From an uncultured Rhodospirillaceae bacterium (GTDB lineage Bacteria > Pseudomonadota > Alphaproteobacteria > UBA8366), in assembly GCA_913043025.1 (NCBI GenBank), contig CAJWLM010000014.1, forward strand, positions 1 through 64,000: a stretch of DNA of 64,000 nucleotides, read 5' to 3'. The notes under the pieces were generated by a model. That model ran no database searches. It was not told where the DNA came from and worked only from the letters and a program-made list of their open reading frames with translations. Position numbers and translations under genes: made by a program. Within the stretch, counting starts at the first letter, position 1, and each line of letters opens with the position of its first letter. Positions 1-9,354 of the stretch are shown in pieces.

Positions 1-1084
1 CGGTGATCTCCAATGCATAGGCCACCAAAGACCCTGCACCCGAACCTCTGCCAGGGCCAACCGGAATATCCTGCTCCTTGGCCCAGCGAATAAAGTCCAT
101 GACCACAAGGAAATAACCGGGGAAGCCCATCTGGTTGATGGTATTAAGCTCAAACTCAAGACGCTGACGATAGGGTTCCAACTGCTGTTCGTCCCATTGG
201 GGAAAACGTCGCTGCAACCCCTCATGAGATAGTCGACTGAGGAAAGCCTCGATCGTCTCTTCCTTGGGTACCGGATAGTTTGGTAGAAAAGGCTGGCCCA
301 GCGTCAGAGACACCGTACATCGTCTGGCAATTTCGACTGAGTTCTCGAGTGCTTCAGGGATATCAGAGAACAACTCAGCCATTTCCTCGGCAGAGCGAAG
401 GTACTGTTGATCCGAATAAGCGCGCATTCGTCGCGGGTCATCCAACGTCCGCCCATCACCGATGCAGACCCGGGCCTCGTGGGCTTCAAACTCTCCCGCC
501 TCCAGAAAACGCACGTCATTGGTTGCTACCACCGGGCAGTGATTCTCGGCCGCCAGCGCCACGGCTGCGTGGAGATAGTCTTCTTCGCCTGTTCGGCCTG
601 TTCGCTGTAACTCCAAATAGAATCGGTCTGGGAAGCAGGCCTGCCAGTCATGCAGCGCGGCGCGTGCATCAGCCTCGCGGCCATTCAACAATGCTTGACC
701 GATATCCCCCTGCCGACCACCCGACAGAGCGATGACACCCGCGGCGTACTCCCGAATCCATGCCCGGTCCACCCTCGGCCTGCCCAAGTATTGCCCTTGC
801 TGGTATGAGCGTGACAGCAGCAACATCAGATTGCGATAGCCCGTCTCGTTCTGAGCGAGGAGACAAAGCTCATGATGCCGATCCTCATCATGAGGATCTA
901 GGACATGCAAGTCTGCCCCGACAATGAGTTTCACCCCCAGACTCTCAGCCGCCTTGTAGGCCTTCACCAAGCCAAAGAAGTTGTGGTGATCGGTAATCGC
1001 CACCGCCGGCATATCGAGCTCTGCGACTCGATCGAGCGTAGGATGAATGCGGAGCAAACCGTCAATCAGGGAATATTCGCTATG
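1..1084 (-). pseudogene. dnaE: DNA polymerase III alpha subunit, 5'-truncated fragment (runs off left edge)
   Basis: About 360 codons read without a stop from about 1084 down to the left edge on the minus strand. They match the PHP domain and start of the polymerase core of replicative Pol III alpha. '[11 protein letters not shown]' lies at the very start (E. coli residue about 12), then 'IVGADLHV', then '[15 protein letters not shown]' and '[11 protein letters not shown]' by the window edge. No start codon exists: roughly the first 11 codons of the family are missing and, in this frame, the DNA upstream is murC sequence with an early TGA. The fragment is visibly richer in G+C than the rest of the window, and dnaE is not expected beside murC. 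The most likely reading is a chimeric contig end carrying another organism's dnaE. The gene identity is secure; the genomic placement is not. Confidence 0.9.
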
Positions 1085-1698
1085 AAGCGGTGGAAAGCAT
1101 CTTTTTCAGTCTCGAAATCACCGTAGAAATCGAGGTGTTCCGGGTCAAGATTGGTGACTACAGAGATGGTAGCAGGCAGACGGATAAACGTTCCATCGGA
1201 CTCATCTGCCTCAACCACCATCCACTTTCCGTCTCCAAGCCGTGCATTCGTTCCATAGGAATTTATGATACCGCCATTTATAACGGTAGGATCAAGTCCT
1301 GCACCATCAAGAACTGCGGCGATTATTGATGTAGTAGTAGTTTTCCCGTGAGTACCGCCAACTGCGATTGACGATTTAAGGCGCATTAATTCAGCTAACA
1401 TTTCGGCACGGCGGACCACTGGAATGCGGCGCGTGCGAGCTGCGGCGATTTCTGGATTTTCCATTTTTATAGCCGAAGAAATCACGACTACGTTGGCTTG
1501 ATTAATATTATCCTCATCGTGGCCCACATGTATTTTAATTCCTAAACTCCTGAGCCGCTTCACATTTTGGTTTTCTGAGATATCGCTGCCTTGCACCTGA
1601 TGCCCAAGATTATGGAGTATTTCGGCGATGCCGGACATGCCAATACCACCTATCCCAACGAAATGAACCAGCCCAATATTAAGAGGTAGTGCATTCAT
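1066..1698 (-). pseudogene. murC: UDP-N-acetylmuramate-L-alanine ligase, 3'-truncated
   Basis: MurC adds L-alanine to UDP-MurNAc in the cytoplasm. The 210 residues present show the N-terminal Rossmann motif '[14 protein letters not shown]' (about 15-28) and the ATP-binding loop 'GTHGKTTTT' (about 115-123). The family is normally about 460-480 residues, so the rest of the central domain and the whole C-terminal ligase domain are absent. The reading ends after 'IANIP', where the family continues, and enters dnaE DNA, where a chance TGA closes the frame. The start overlaps the murG stop by 4 bases, as expected in a dcw operon. murB, ddlB and ftsQAZ, which normally follow, are missing beyond the join. 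Confidence 0.93.
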
Positions 1699-2834
1699 AT
1701 AGCAGACCTCTTCCCAGTCCTGCTTATTTGATTAGGATCTAACGTTTCCATAACTAAACTCGACAGTCGCTCTGCAGCGCTTGACACGCCTATCTTAGTT
1801 GCGCATTCAGCTGCCATCGCGAGTGTGTGTTCAATTGAACAGAGTGCTTCAAGGCGGCTTGCTAGGGCCCCTGCAGTGAGAGCATCTTGCGCGATCATCC
1901 ATCCACCTCCTGCATCACAGAGACCTTGTGCGTTACGTGTCTGATGGTCGTCTATTGCATGGGGAAAAGGCACTAAAATCGCAGGCCTTCCAGCCGCAGC
2001 TAATTCCGCAAGTGTGGACGCACCGGCTCGGCAGATGACAAGATGAGACCAACTAATGTGGGTTGCGATATCATTGAAGAATGGTTCAACGATTGCCTCT
2101 ATATTCGCCTGTCTATAAATTTTCTGAACTCTGGTCACATCTTCGTCGCGGCATTGCTGGACGACACGAATTCGTATCATGATTTCTTGTGGTAGAAGCA
2201 TCAAAGCTTTAGGGACAATATTTGAAAAAATTGTCGCGCCCTGACTCCCGCCAAAAATCAATATATTGATATTCGAGTTCTGACCGAATTTTGGGTACGG
2301 CTTATCCGATATTGCAACTATGTTGGGGCGAACCGGATTTCCTGTCCACACCATTTTCCTTCGGTCTTTTGCTTTAAGGTTTGAAACAAATTCAAAGGCG
2401 GTGGCTATTCGCGTTACTCTTGGGGCTAAAAGTCGATTTGCACGGCCAAGTATTGCATTTTGTTCGTGGATGACTGTGCGATAACCCAGTAATGTTGCGG
2501 CTGCCACTGTAGGGAAAGATGCATATGATCCGAATCCTACCACAACATCTGGTTTAATAGTGCGCAGGAATAGTATCGCCTGGATGAACCCAAAACACAG
2601 GCCAAAAATGGCGAACAAGCGGCGAATTATATTACGTCCGCTAACGCCGGATGCACTGATACGATAGATATCTGCGTCAGCAAGTGCACCACTGATTTCT
2701 GTCGCACGCTTGTCTGTAATTAAGCTCAAACGAACCCCTTGGCGCCCTAATTGTTCAGCTAAAGCTTGAGCTGGAAATAGGTGCCCTCCAGTGCCGCCAG
2801 CAGCAAGGACAGCTATTTTTTCGGTTCTGCTCAT
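1695..2834 (-). CDS. murG: UDP-GlcNAc:undecaprenyl-pyrophosphoryl-MurNAc-pentapeptide GlcNAc transferase
   Basis: MurG makes lipid II from lipid I on the inner face of the cytoplasmic membrane. The 379-residue protein has the N-terminal glycine loop '[10 protein letters not shown]' (about 13-22), a second loop 'IFGGSQGA' at the start of the C-terminal GT-B domain, and the UDP-GlcNAc site around '[19 protein letters not shown]'. Length is typical (about 355-380). It overlaps ftsW upstream and murC downstream by four bases each, so translation is probably coupled along the cluster. Confidence 0.97.
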   Translation of the reverse strand: MSRTEKIAVLAAGGTGGHLFPAQALAEQLGRQGVRLSLITDKRATEISGALADADIYRISASGVSGRNIIRRLFAIFGLCFGFIQAILFLRTIKPDVVVGFGSYASFPTVAAATLLGYRTVIHEQNAILGRANRLLAPRVTRIATAFEFVSNLKAKDRRKMVWTGNPVRPNIVAISDKPYPKFGQNSNINILIFGGSQGATIFSNIVPKALMLLPQEIMIRIRVVQQCRDEDVTRVQKIYRQANIEAIVEPFFNDIATHISWSHLVICRAGASTLAELAAAGRPAILVPFPHAIDDHQTRNAQGLCDAGGGWMIAQDALTAGALASRLEALCSIEHTLAMAAECATKIGVSSAAERLSSLVMETLDPNQISRTGKRSAI

Positions 2835-3949
2835 TCTACACCCCTAGGACGAGCACGAGTTAACGCTAGCGCCATTCCCATTCCAGCAGCTAATGCAAAG
2901 AGTGAAGAACCGCCATACGAAATGAAGGGTAGTGTCATACCCTTGGTTGGCAGGAGGTTGACGGTAGAACCCATATTTATAAGTGCTTGAATTCCAAATT
3001 GCACAAGCAATCCGGCTGCAGCCAACACAACAAACAGATCCGTTTCACGCATCAGGCGGAAGAATCCGCGAAGAACAACAAAGGCAAACGCTATCACCAA
3101 GACGAGACAAGCAAGTAGACCAAATTCTTCGCCAACCACGGCGAATATAAAATCTGTGTGTGCATCGGGAAGGCGTGTTTTAACAATTCCTTGTCCAGGG
3201 CCAGTTCCGAGAATTCCACCATTCGTGAATGCTTCCAATGCCTTATCAATTTGGTAGGTGTCACCTGTCTTGGGATCGATAAACCGATCAATGCGACTGG
3301 TTACGTGAGGAAAAGAAATATAAGCGCCAAGTAGGAAGATAACGGTCAACAAAATTAACCCGCATATCATGGTAATTGGCAGTCCTGCAAGGAACCACTG
3401 TGAAAACCAAATAGTAGTTACAATAACTGATTGGCCCAAGTCTGGCTGAACCATCAGTAAAGCAACAATCAGCGCATAACTACAAAAGACAATTCTGGCG
3501 CCAGGCATATTTTCCTCTAGCCTGCTAATTGAAAAAATCCAGGCCGAAAATATAGCAAAACCAGGCTTGATAAACTCAGACGGCTGCAAGGAAAAGCCTG
3601 CAACGCTTATCCAACGCATAGACCCATTTATCTCTGTGCCAATTAACGGGGTTGCACAAAGTAACCCGAAGGAGCCAGCGAAAATTAACAGGCCAAACCG
3701 CCGAACCTGAATTATATTCAAAAGCGAGACGGAGAACATTAAAACCAAAGCAGGAAACAAGTAGAGTGCTTGGCGTCTTAGAAAATAGGTGGAATTGAGG
3801 CCCAGGCGTTCGGCCACCGATGGACTAGCTGAGGCGGCCAGTAAGAGACCAAAAGCGGCTAATGCGATAACAACTAATAATGACCAGCGGTCTACAGTCC
3901 ACCACCAGCTGCCGAGTACAGAGGTGTCTGAGCGAGCGAAAGCAGGCAT
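2831..3949 (-). CDS. ftsW: FtsW, SEDS-family septal peptidoglycan polymerase
   Basis: FtsW polymerises lipid II at the septum together with its partner transpeptidase FtsI, encoded at 9332-11107 in the same cluster. The protein is a multi-span membrane protein with SEDS features: 'QPSEFIKPGFAIF', 'QPDLGQSVIV' and a large extracytoplasmic loop with 'GTGPGQGIVKTRLPDAHTD', then 'FISYGGSSLFA' near the end. I chose the ATG at 3949 (372 residues, beginning MPAFARSD) over the upstream in-frame ATG at 3979. It overlaps the murD TGA by one base (TGATG), which fits the coupled arrangement, and the extra ten residues do not look conserved. Confidence 0.95.
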   Translation of the reverse strand: MPAFARSDTSVLGSWWWTVDRWSLLVVIALAAFGLLLAASASPSVAERLGLNSTYFLRRQALYLFPALVLMFSVSLLNIIQVRRFGLLIFAGSFGLLCATPLIGTEINGSMRWISVAGFSLQPSEFIKPGFAIFSAWIFSISRLEENMPGARIVFCSYALIVALLMVQPDLGQSVIVTTIWFSQWFLAGLPITMICGLILLTVIFLLGAYISFPHVTSRIDRFIDPKTGDTYQIDKALEAFTNGGILGTGPGQGIVKTRLPDAHTDFIFAVVGEEFGLLACLVLVIAFAFVVLRGFFRLMRETDLFVVLAAAGLLVQFGIQALINMGSTVNLLPTKGMTLPFISYGGSSLFALAAGMGMALALTRARPRGVE

Positions 3950-5370
3950 CAAGCTGAGCCTTCCATATAGCCACTCCAATAAATTTCTCTTTCAGTTCCT
4001 GGCAATTGGGTTGTTAATCGGCAGAATTCGGAGCCCCGTTCTTCGAAGCTCCCATATTGGTCCCAGGAGGCGCATGCGGGCGACAATAGCACGACGGCAT
4101 TTAAAAGCCTTTCGTGATGGGACAGCTCGTGCGCTGCATAAATGGCGGTTTCCATCTTACCGCAGCATGTGAAAGGAATTTTATCGCTGAGAGCTCTCTC
4201 AAATTCTCGTTCTGCTTCACCTATCAGAAATGCATGCCGGACTGCACCAATCTTATCCAATAAGCCATCGAGACCACCTTCTTTGGCACGTCCCCCTGCT
4301 ATCCAATAGATCTGTTTATATGACTGTAATGCGCGAGAGGCAGCGTCTACATTTGTTGCCTTACTGTCGTTAACGTATCGTACACCATCAATAATTGCTG
4401 CTAATTGCTGGCGGTGGGCAAGGCCTGGAAAGCTTCGAATGCCATCGGCAATGGTATTTGTCGAGAGCCCAAGCGTTAATGCTGTTCCTGCTGCTGCTGC
4501 TGCATTTTGGACATTATGATTGCCTGGTAAGTTGTTACTACCGTGGAGTGAGACGATCGGCTGTTTACGATGGTTGCGATCATCGTAAAGCACTCGATCG
4601 ACGGCAAAAATGCCACTTTGAGCTTGTTTGTATCCAGAGAAAGGAATGACCCGCTGTTCATTATTCGCTATGACATCGTCATAAAGATCTTTACCGATTG
4701 CCTCGTCTATACCGATTAATGTTGTGTCATCAACTGATTGGTTTCTAAATATAAGGCTCTTGGCATCTATGTAGCCCTCTAAACCACCGTGACGGTCCAG
4801 GTGATCGGGGGAAATATTTAGTAAAACAGCGACTTGGGGGCATAGTGATGGAGTGAGCTCCAACTGATAAGAGGATAGCTCTAGCACATACACACCCCCT
4901 TTATTTAATGCGGGCAGATCAAGGGCCGGTGTTCCGAGGTTCCCACCGATTCCAGTATCAATACCCGCAGATTTTAGGATATGTCCAATTAATGCCGTCG
5001 TCGTTGATTTCCCATTAGTGCCAGTAATTGCTACTACACGTGCTTCTTTGTTGGCACGTATTAAGAGTTCTATATCCCCAATTATTTTTTTACCTGCCTT
5101 TTTCGCTGCAGTGGCGGCAGCGTGTGGCTTCGGATGAGTATGGGGTATGCCCGGGCTAAGAATTAAGTAATCTATTTCTGTCCAATCATCACACATGAGG
5201 TTGGAAATGGGGATGCCGGCATCCGTAGCGTGTTTTCTTGCAATTTCAGAATCGTCCCACGCCAATACCTTCGCACCTGCATCATGAAGTTTTCGAGCAG
5301 TCGCGAGGCCAGACTTTCCGAGTCCCATCAGTGCAATAGTCCTGCCGCTATGTGATGAAAGGTCAATCAT
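3949..5370 (-). CDS. murD: UDP-N-acetylmuramoyl-L-alanine-D-glutamate ligase
   Basis: MurD adds D-glutamate to UDP-MurNAc-L-Ala. The 473-residue protein has an N-terminal dinucleotide-like fold with 'MGLGKSGLATA' (about 15-25), the Mur ligase ATP loop 'ITGTNGKSTTTALI' (about 115-128), the central-domain segment 'NISPDHLDRHG', and the C-terminal 'VNDSKATN' motif. Length is normal. It lies 19 bases downstream of mraY and overlaps the ftsW start by one base. Confidence 0.96.
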   Translation of the reverse strand: MIDLSSHSGRTIALMGLGKSGLATARKLHDAGAKVLAWDDSEIARKHATDAGIPISNLMCDDWTEIDYLILSPGIPHTHPKPHAAATAAKKAGKKIIGDIELLIRANKEARVVAITGTNGKSTTTALIGHILKSAGIDTGIGGNLGTPALDLPALNKGGVYVLELSSYQLELTPSLCPQVAVLLNISPDHLDRHGGLEGYIDAKSLIFRNQSVDDTTLIGIDEAIGKDLYDDVIANNEQRVIPFSGYKQAQSGIFAVDRVLYDDRNHRKQPIVSLHGSNNLPGNHNVQNAAAAAGTALTLGLSTNTIADGIRSFPGLAHRQQLAAIIDGVRYVNDSKATNVDAASRALQSYKQIYWIAGGRAKEGGLDGLLDKIGAVRHAFLIGEAEREFERALSDKIPFTCCGKMETAIYAAHELSHHERLLNAVVLLSPACASWDQYGSFEERGSEFCRLTTQLPGTEREIYWSGYMEGSA

Positions 5371-5389
5371 TATTTTTTAAAAAGTTTCC

Positions 5390-6475
5390 TTAACGTAGCT
5401 TTAAAGTGGAGAGGCCAATTAATGCTAAAACCATCGCGATTATCCAAAATCGGATGACAATTGTTGACTCTGCCCAACCCTTTTTCTCGTAATGATGGTG
5501 CAGAGGTGCCATAGCAAATACTCGTTTTCCAGTTAGCTTGAATGAGGTGACTTGTACGATGACCGAAATCGTTTCGAGCACAAATAGGCCGCCTATAATA
5601 GCAAGAACTAATTCGTGTTTCGTCACAACAGAGAGTGCACCAAGAGCACCACCTACAGCGAGTGAGCCCGTATCTCCCATAAAAACCATAGCTGGCGGCG
5701 CATTATACCAAAGAAATCCGAGGCTGGCCCCAACAAGGGCCCCGCAGAAGACGGACAATTCGCCTGTTCCGGGCAGATGGTATATTTGTAGGTAACCAGA
5801 ATAGGCAAAGTGCCCAACCAAATAGGAGATGATGCCGAAACAGCCAGCAGCTATCATCACTGGCACAATAGCAAGTCCGTCCAGCCCATCAGTCAAATTC
5901 ACTGCATTTGATGCTCCAACTACAACAAAAACAGCGAAAGGAATAAAGAACCAGCCTAAATCAATCAGGACATTTTTGAAAAATGGGATAGTAAGCCCTT
6001 CATCAAGAGGTGCGGGAGTGATTGACGTTATCCAATATGCGGCCACTGTTGCTATAAAAATCTCTAATGCTAATTTGGAGCGCCCCTTTAAACCTTTTGA
6101 GGTTTTTTCTGTTAATTTCAAATAATCGTCAGCAAATCCGATTGCGCCGAAGCCTAACGTCACTAATAAAACCGACCAAACATAATGGTTGCTTAAGTCA
6201 GCCCAAAGAAGCGTACTTGTTAAGATAGCAATTAGGATAAGAAAGCCCCCCATTGTTGGCGTGCCTGCTTTCTTTAAGTGCCCTTCAGGCACATCTTCGC
6301 GGATATTAGTTGCTCCTCCTTGTTGCCCTTTGAGCCACACTATTATTATTGGCCCAAGTATGAAGCTGACTATCAGTGCAGTCATTATCGCGCCACCAGT
6401 GCGGAAGGTCAGGTAACGGAAAAGATTTAGAGGCCCAAAATCATCAGCGAGTGGGGCGAGGAGGTTATAAAGCAT
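5390..6475 (-). CDS. mraY: Phospho-N-acetylmuramoyl-pentapeptide transferase
   Basis: MraY transfers phospho-MurNAc-pentapeptide to undecaprenyl phosphate, forming lipid I. The 361-residue, roughly ten-span membrane protein has the catalytic loop residues of the family: 'GFADDYLK', '[13 protein letters not shown]' and '[12 protein letters not shown]'. Length equals the family norm of about 360. It follows murF directly, with no intergenic space. Confidence 0.97.
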   Translation of the reverse strand: MLYNLLAPLADDFGPLNLFRYLTFRTGGAIMTALIVSFILGPIIIVWLKGQQGGATNIREDVPEGHLKKAGTPTMGGFLILIAILTSTLLWADLSNHYVWSVLLVTLGFGAIGFADDYLKLTEKTSKGLKGRSKLALEIFIATVAAYWITSITPAPLDEGLTIPFFKNVLIDLGWFFIPFAVFVVVGASNAVNLTDGLDGLAIVPVMIAAGCFGIISYLVGHFAYSGYLQIYHLPGTGELSVFCGALVGASLGFLWYNAPPAMVFMGDTGSLAVGGALGALSVVTKHELVLAIIGGLFVLETISVIVQVTSFKLTGKRVFAMAPLHHHYEKKGWAESTIVIRFWIIAMVLALIGLSTLKLR

Positions 6476-7897
6476 CTATATAAAATCCTCTCTTTTATTG
6501 TCGCAGAGAGTTTTCAGCGCATCTGCAACCAGCCCCATGCGGCTTCCAAATGAGCCTTTGATCGTGATAACGTCTCCGGCTCGCACAGCGCTTATAACCT
6601 TAGGTATGATTTTATCGCTCGTAATTTCATGCCATGAGATAATTTGGGTAGGCAGTCTTTTTGCTAACGCTGCCATTCTATTTCCAACGGTGAAAACAAC
6701 GTCCACGCCGGCTTCTTCGATGTCGTCGGCGAGTGCTGCGTGAAGCTCGTTGGAGCAAACGCCCAGCTCAAGCATATCGCCAAGAACAGCTATTCTTCTG
6801 CCAGGCGGATTGGGCCGCATATTTGAAAGCACCTTGAGTGCAGCTCGAACTGAAACGGGGCTAGCATTATAACTTTCATCGATAAGAATGAAATCGCCGC
6901 CGGGTATTAAAATTTTAGTGCATTCGCCACGCCCCTTGAGTTGGGGTATTTCACGCAGTGAGTCTGCGGCATGTAAAATATTGCCGCCGCTGGCTTTCAC
7001 AGCAGCTAGAACGGCTAGGCTATTGAGAGCCCAATGGTCTCCTGGTGCTCCGATCTGATATTTTAAAATCTCACCGCAAATATCTGCTTCGACTGTACTG
7101 AAGCTTCTTTCAAGACTATAATTAAGTAGCCGAGCATCTGCATTTTTGCTGCTGCCAAAACTGATGATTTCAGAAAGATGAGCAAATTCGGCATCATGTT
7201 TGAGCTTCGCAAAATAATTATTGTCGCGGTTCAAAATTGCAATCCCGTTTTTCCCCATTCCATGAAAGATCTCAGCTTTCGCACTGGCTATATCATCAAC
7301 ACTGTCAAAAAATTCAGTGTGAACTGCCTCTATGTTTGAGATGATTGCTATTTCGGGTTGCAGGACCTTGGAAAGAGAAGAGATCTCTCCAGAGCAATTC
7401 ATGCCAATCTCGAAAACGCCATACACCGTTGAAGCCGGCATGCGCGCAAGACTAAGTGGCAATCCCCATTTATTGTTAAGATTTCCTTCAGTCGCAGAAG
7501 TAGGCGCCTGTTGGCTCAAACAATGCCGAAGCGCTTCTTTTATTCCGGTTTTACCAACGCTCCCTGTAACACCGATAATACGCCCCTTTTTGCTGAGCCG
7601 TTGTCGTGCAAATTGACCTAAAGCAGAAAGTCCCGAATTAGCATCTGGCACCTTTAATAACGGCACATTTTTGCCCCAATTTGGACGCCTTTGAGTGACC
7701 ATTGCTGCTGCCGCACCTCGCGCGAGCGCTGAGGTCACATAGTCATGACCATCCGAATTTGGTCCTGTAATTGCGACGAAGAGGTCGCCCGCTTTGGCAG
7801 TCCTGCTGTCGATTGACACACCTTTTGCTTGCCAAGCGCCATATGCTTTCCCTCCCGTTGCTTTTGATGCCTCCTGATGCGTCCAAAGGGTACTCAC
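6476..7897 (-). CDS. murF: UDP-MurNAc-tripeptide:D-alanyl-D-alanine ligase
   Basis: MurF completes the pentapeptide by adding D-Ala-D-Ala. The 473-residue protein has the three-domain Mur ligase layout: N-terminal substrate domain with 'SIDSRTAKAGDLFVAI', ATP loop 'GVTGSVGKTGIKEAL' (about 125-139), and 'DESYNASPVSVRAAL' before the C-terminal domain. The start overlaps the murE stop by four bases. Confidence 0.96.
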   Translation of the reverse strand: MSTLWTHQEASKATGGKAYGAWQAKGVSIDSRTAKAGDLFVAITGPNSDGHDYVTSALARGAAAAMVTQRRPNWGKNVPLLKVPDANSGLSALGQFARQRLSKKGRIIGVTGSVGKTGIKEALRHCLSQQAPTSATEGNLNNKWGLPLSLARMPASTVYGVFEIGMNCSGEISSLSKVLQPEIAIISNIEAVHTEFFDSVDDIASAKAEIFHGMGKNGIAILNRDNNYFAKLKHDAEFAHLSEIISFGSSKNADARLLNYSLERSFSTVEADICGEILKYQIGAPGDHWALNSLAVLAAVKASGGNILHAADSLREIPQLKGRGECTKILIPGGDFILIDESYNASPVSVRAALKVLSNMRPNPPGRRIAVLGDMLELGVCSNELHAALADDIEEAGVDVVFTVGNRMAALAKRLPTQIISWHEITSDKIIPKVISAVRAGDVITIKGSFGSRMGLVADALKTLCDNKREDFI

Positions 7898-9354
7898 GCA
7901 GCACCTCCTAACGCAGCTCTGGCTATTTCAAAATCATTAAATGGCACGACATCGTTGCCAATTATCTGGCCTGTTTCATGGCCTTTCCCAGCGATCAAGA
8001 GCCCATCACCACATTCTAATTGAGCAATAGTATTTTCAATGGCTTCGCGCCGGTCGCCTATCTCGCAGGCATTCGCACATCCTTTCAATATGCTGCGACG
8101 AATGAGGCCAGCATCTTCAGTTCTAGGATTATCATCAGTAATAATCACTCGGTCAGCAAACTGGTGTGCTACCGCACCCATCTCAGCGCGTTTCCCGATG
8201 TCACGATCACCGCCACAGCCAAAGATTAATATAAGTTTATTCGTAATATTAGGCCGTAATGCTAGGAGAGCATTTTTGAGTGCATCGGGCGTATGGGCAT
8301 AGTCAACATAAACCGTGCCGCCGCCGATTGACTTGCCAGCGCATTGCATCCTACCTGGCACTCCCGTGAGAGTTTCAATTTTAGGGATGATATTTTCCAG
8401 TGGCGTACCAGTTGAGTGCACCAAAGCTATAGCGGCGAGCAAATTGTGTATCTGGAATTTTCCAGTAAAACCTAGCATTACCGGATAGCTTTTCCCGAAC
8501 GCTTGAATGGTTGCGGACCAACCCTCATCTGTCTGACGTTTTTCCACGATTGAAATGTCCGCAGAAACCGATCCATAGCTGACATAATTTTGGCGCCTTC
8601 GCTTCGCAATAGCTTCAATGATAGTGGCCTCGGGGGCGCCGGAGTAAGTAATAGCGGTTCCGCCATCGCGTACCAATTCGCGGAAAAGCCTTAGCTTAGC
8701 GTTTAGATAAGCGGCCATAGTTTTGTGATAATCCAAATGATCACGGCTAAAATTAGTAAAGACAGCCGCTTGAACATCGACGCCATCAAGACGGTATTGA
8801 TCGAGGCCATGGCTCGAGGCCTCAAGCGCTAGGTGACTAACTCCCTTGGAGCTGAGATTGAGCAGCAAACGATGGAGCTCGACAGGATCCGGCGTGGTAA
8901 GCTTGCTAAGGTTATGGTTGCAAGGCCCACACACGCCCAAAGTACCTAGGCTTGCGGCCTTTTTCCCAAGGCTATTCCATAGTTGTTGTGTAATGTGAGC
9001 TACCGAGGTTTTCCCGTTAGTTCCGGTGATGGCGACCGTTGTTTTGGGTTGGGTGTTAAAGAAACGGGCGGAAATTTTAGCAAGCGCGCGGCGCGGATTT
9101 GCTTCGATCACAAGCGGTATCTTTTTGTGTGAGGCATCGAGATGAGTGTCCGGGGGTGCCAATATTGCACTCGCACCTCTCGCAATTGCCTCGTCGATAA
9201 AACGGCGCCCGTCAGTTGCAGCGCCAGGAATTGCAGCAAACAGATCCCCCGGCCGGATATTTCTGCTGTCCGCGCTAAGGCCGCTTATCTCTACGTCGGT
9301 CCAGCCTTGTCTCAGTTTAATTGTTCCTTTTTCAATGAGCTTTGAAAGATGCAA
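7894..9354 (-). CDS. murE: UDP-MurNAc-L-Ala-D-Glu:meso-diaminopimelate ligase
   Basis: MurE adds the third stem amino acid. The 486-residue protein has 'GLSADSRNIRPGDLFAAIPG' near the N-terminus, the ATP loop 'AITGTNGKTSVAHI' (about 108-121) and, in the C-terminal domain, 'DDNPR', the motif that recognises meso-diaminopimelate rather than lysine. This predicts ordinary Gram-negative DAP-type peptidoglycan. It overlaps the 3' end of ftsI by 23 bases. Confidence 0.97.
   Translation of the reverse strand: MHLSKLIEKGTIKLRQGWTDVEISGLSADSRNIRPGDLFAAIPGAATDGRRFIDEAIARGASAILAPPDTHLDASHKKIPLVIEANPRRALAKISARFFNTQPKTTVAITGTNGKTSVAHITQQLWNSLGKKAASLGTLGVCGPCNHNLSKLTTPDPVELHRLLLNLSSKGVSHLALEASSHGLDQYRLDGVDVQAAVFTNFSRDHLDYHKTMAAYLNAKLRLFRELVRDGGTAITYSGAPEATIIEAIAKRRRQNYVSYGSVSADISIVEKRQTDEGWSATIQAFGKSYPVMLGFTGKFQIHNLLAAIALVHSTGTPLENIIPKIETLTGVPGRMQCAGKSIGGGTVYVDYAHTPDALKNALLALRPNITNKLILIFGCGGDRDIGKRAEMGAVAHQFADRVIITDDNPRTEDAGLIRRSILKGCANACEIGDRREAIENTIAQLECGDGLLIAGKGHETGQIIGNDVVPFNDFEIARAALGGAA

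Noticed and set aside
280-735. Plus-strand open frame of 151 codons over the dnaE fragment
   Set aside because: It lies opposite the dnaE reading frame, has a low-complexity, arginine- and proline-rich translation and no ribosome binding site or family match.
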